Below are positions 62,928-64,000 of a DNA stretch of 64,000 nt, in pieces. The stretch comes from Amniculibacterium aquaticum (lineage in GTDB: Bacteria; Bacteroidota; Bacteroidia; Flavobacteriales; Weeksellaceae). A program made the position numbers and the translations under genes. Every line of letters begins with the position of its first letter. Position 1 is the stretch's first letter. The DNA is taken from contig NZ_REFA01000008.1 of the NCBI RefSeq assembly GCF_003852705.1, positions 40,321 to 104,320 of the forward strand, written 5' to 3'. The notes under the pieces were generated by a model. It was not told where the DNA came from. It did no database searches and was given only the letters and a program-made list of their open reading frames with translations.

Positions 62928-63818
62928 TTATTTTTTAGGAATTTTATAATCCGGATAGGGTACAAATTCGATGTCGTCTCCAACTATTTTGTCAAATTTC
63001 TGATCTTTCCATCTTTGTTTGGCTTCCTTGAGGGTTTCTTTGGATGTGGAAACAAAATTCCAATCAATGAATCGTTCTTCAGGAAATGCTTCGCCACCAA
63101 AAAGATAGATCGTTGAATTTTCTTGAATGCTAAACTCGCATAACTTTGTGTTTTTAGCCACCAATAATTGTCGAGAGCCAAAAATTTGTCCTTCACTTTC
63201 AATACTTCCTTCTAAAATATAGAGTCCGGATTCTCCAAAAAGTTGTTCGCCTAAGTTCAAGATCTGGGCAGATTTGGTTTTTATTTCAATCATGTACAAG
63301 GGACTAAAGACTGGGATAGGAGATTCTTTTCCAAATGCTTTTCCAGCGATTAATTTAAAATCGACTCCATTTTCCGTCCATGTTGGGAGAGCATCTTTTT
63401 CCACATGGGTAAATTGGGGATCCATAGCCTCCAAATCTTTTGGGAGTGCCACCCAAATTTGCAATCCGTGAAGGGTTTTATCTTTTTGTCTTAGATAGTC
63501 CGGAGTTCTTTCGCTATGAACGATTCCTTTTCCGGCGGTCATCCAATTCACCGCTCCTGGAGTGATTTCCATAGTGTTCCCGATACTGTCCCGATGCATA
63601 ATGCTTCCTTCAAAAAGATAAGTTAGGGTGGATAGCCCAATATGCGGATGAGGACGAATATCCATATTTTTTCTTTCGTCCATTTTCACAGGGCCTAAAT
63701 GATCGATGAAACAAAAAGGACCTATCATTCTTTTTTGGATGAAAGGCAGTAACCTTCCTACTAAAAAGCCGCCAATATCGGCCGCTCTTTCTTCTATGAT
63801 GAGATTGAGATTTGACAT
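62928..63818 (-). CDS. Pirin family protein
   Basis: A 296-residue bicupin. The N-terminal cupin has the metal-binding residues in RPHPHIGLSTLTYLFEGSIMHRDS and AGKGIVHSE (His, His, His, Glu); the C-terminal cupin (about 170-275) is degenerate. Some bacterial pirins act as quercetinases, others affect redox-related regulation; neither can be decided here. The full family length is present. It is monocistronic, between a repeat-bearing spacer and the IS30 remnant. Confidence 0.9.
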   Translation of the reverse strand: MSNLNLIIEERAADIGGFLVGRLLPFIQKRMIGPFCFIDHLGPVKMDERKNMDIRPHPHIGLSTLTYLFEGSIMHRDSIGNTMEITPGAVNWMTAGKGIVHSERTPDYLRQKDKTLHGLQIWVALPKDLEAMDPQFTHVEKDALPTWTENGVDFKLIAGKAFGKESPIPVFSPLYMIEIKTKSAQILNLGEQLFGESGLYILEGSIESEGQIFGSRQLLVAKNTKLCEFSIQENSTIYLFGGEAFPEERFIDWNFVSTSKETLKEAKQRWKDQKFDKIVGDDIEFVPYPDYKIPKK

Positions 63819-63880
63819 ACTGTTGAATTAATATGCTAAAGGTAATCATTTAAAAGATATAAAGTTTTTGAAGGGTGGAT

Positions 63881-64000
63881 TCAAGTTATAAATGCAACAT
63901 CACAGTTTTCATTCAATTTTTGAGCGAAAATTTCATTGGGCGTTTTAAAACCAAATCTTTTTCGTGGTCTGTTGTTTAAAATATTTATTACCCTTTCAAT
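63881..64000 (-). mobile_element. IS30-like transposase, C-terminal end (cut by the window edge)
   Basis: The minus strand from 64000 reads IERVINILNNRPRKRFGF and then KTPNEIFAQKLNENC, ending with a stop at 63881. NNRPRK-x-x-GF-x-TP-x-E-x-F is the C-terminal signature of IS30 family DDE transposases. Only 39 residues lie in the window, so whether the element is intact is unknown. It marks the start of a mobile element to the right; the IS end should fall in 63820-63880. Confidence 0.88.

Noticed and set aside
1..64000. Search for CRISPR arrays, tRNA, rRNA and prophage genes
   Set aside because: No regularly spaced direct repeats, cloverleaf sequences, rRNA blocks or phage structural genes were recognised by reading; a tRNAscan or Infernal run could still find something missed.

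Overview
The window reads as chromosome of a Bacteroidota member, most likely Flavobacteriia of the Chryseobacterium/Weeksellaceae type. The support is AT-rich DNA, the -7 promoter motif TAnnTTTG in front of many genes instead of Shine-Dalgarno sequences, two secreted proteins with type IX secretion C-termini, a DnaE with a fused N-terminal proofreading exonuclease, a type 3 prolyl-tRNA synthetase and a fused E1 alpha/beta dehydrogenase. No rRNA, tRNA, CRISPR array or prophage was seen. The only mobile-element coding sequence is the 3' end of an IS30-like transposase at the right edge.

Layout. 1-5.9 kb: rsmA (cut by the left edge), then ftsX, a DUF3098 gene, uppP and truB, facing a repeated helix-hairpin-helix protein, a MerR regulator and an unknown protein. 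5.9-7.4 kb: an NlpC/P60 lipoprotein and a ParE-type toxin-antitoxin pair sitting between two copies of an intergenic repeat. 7.5-12.1 kb: dapD and a three-gene glycosyltransferase operon. 12.3-17.8 kb: grpE-dnaJ, another glycosyltransferase, two methyltransferases and a ZIP metal transporter. 17.8-18.2 kb: a gene-free stretch with two opposed copies of a structured element; a third copy is at 34.9 kb. 18.2-25.1 kb: FadL-type porin, a Tyr/Gly-rich lipoprotein, proS, an SDR reductase, a glycerophosphodiesterase and two unknown envelope proteins. 25.1-34.8 kb: mntH with a DtxR/MntR-like operator, a UvrD helicase, a 50-residue Cys-rich protein, an esterase, cinA, an odd AAA ATPase, prfB and a DedA protein. 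35.1-40.4 kb: lipA with an ECF sigma factor, tyrS, and a TPP-riboswitch operon (pnuT plus an acyl-CoA-dehydrogenase-like flavoprotein). 40.5-47.5 kb: the E1 fusion and dnaE. 47.7-54.9 kb: two large, partly duplicated T9SS cargo proteins. 55-64 kb: a TMEM175-type channel, a DUF4298 protein, an RND efflux operon, a pirin and the IS30 remnant.

Most genes are housekeeping. The most interesting points are: (i) the TPP riboswitch whose downstream sequence can pair either with its own aptamer core or with the pnuT start codon, and the unexplained flavoprotein in that operon; (ii) three copies of a structured intergenic element with compensatory stem changes; (iii) a recurrent arrangement in which TAnnTTTG lies exactly four bases before ATG, implying leaderless or nearly leaderless mRNAs; (iv) a 50-residue Cys/Lys-rich protein expressed from such a promoter; and (v) an AAA ATPase and a DnaJ that have lost normally conserved residues.
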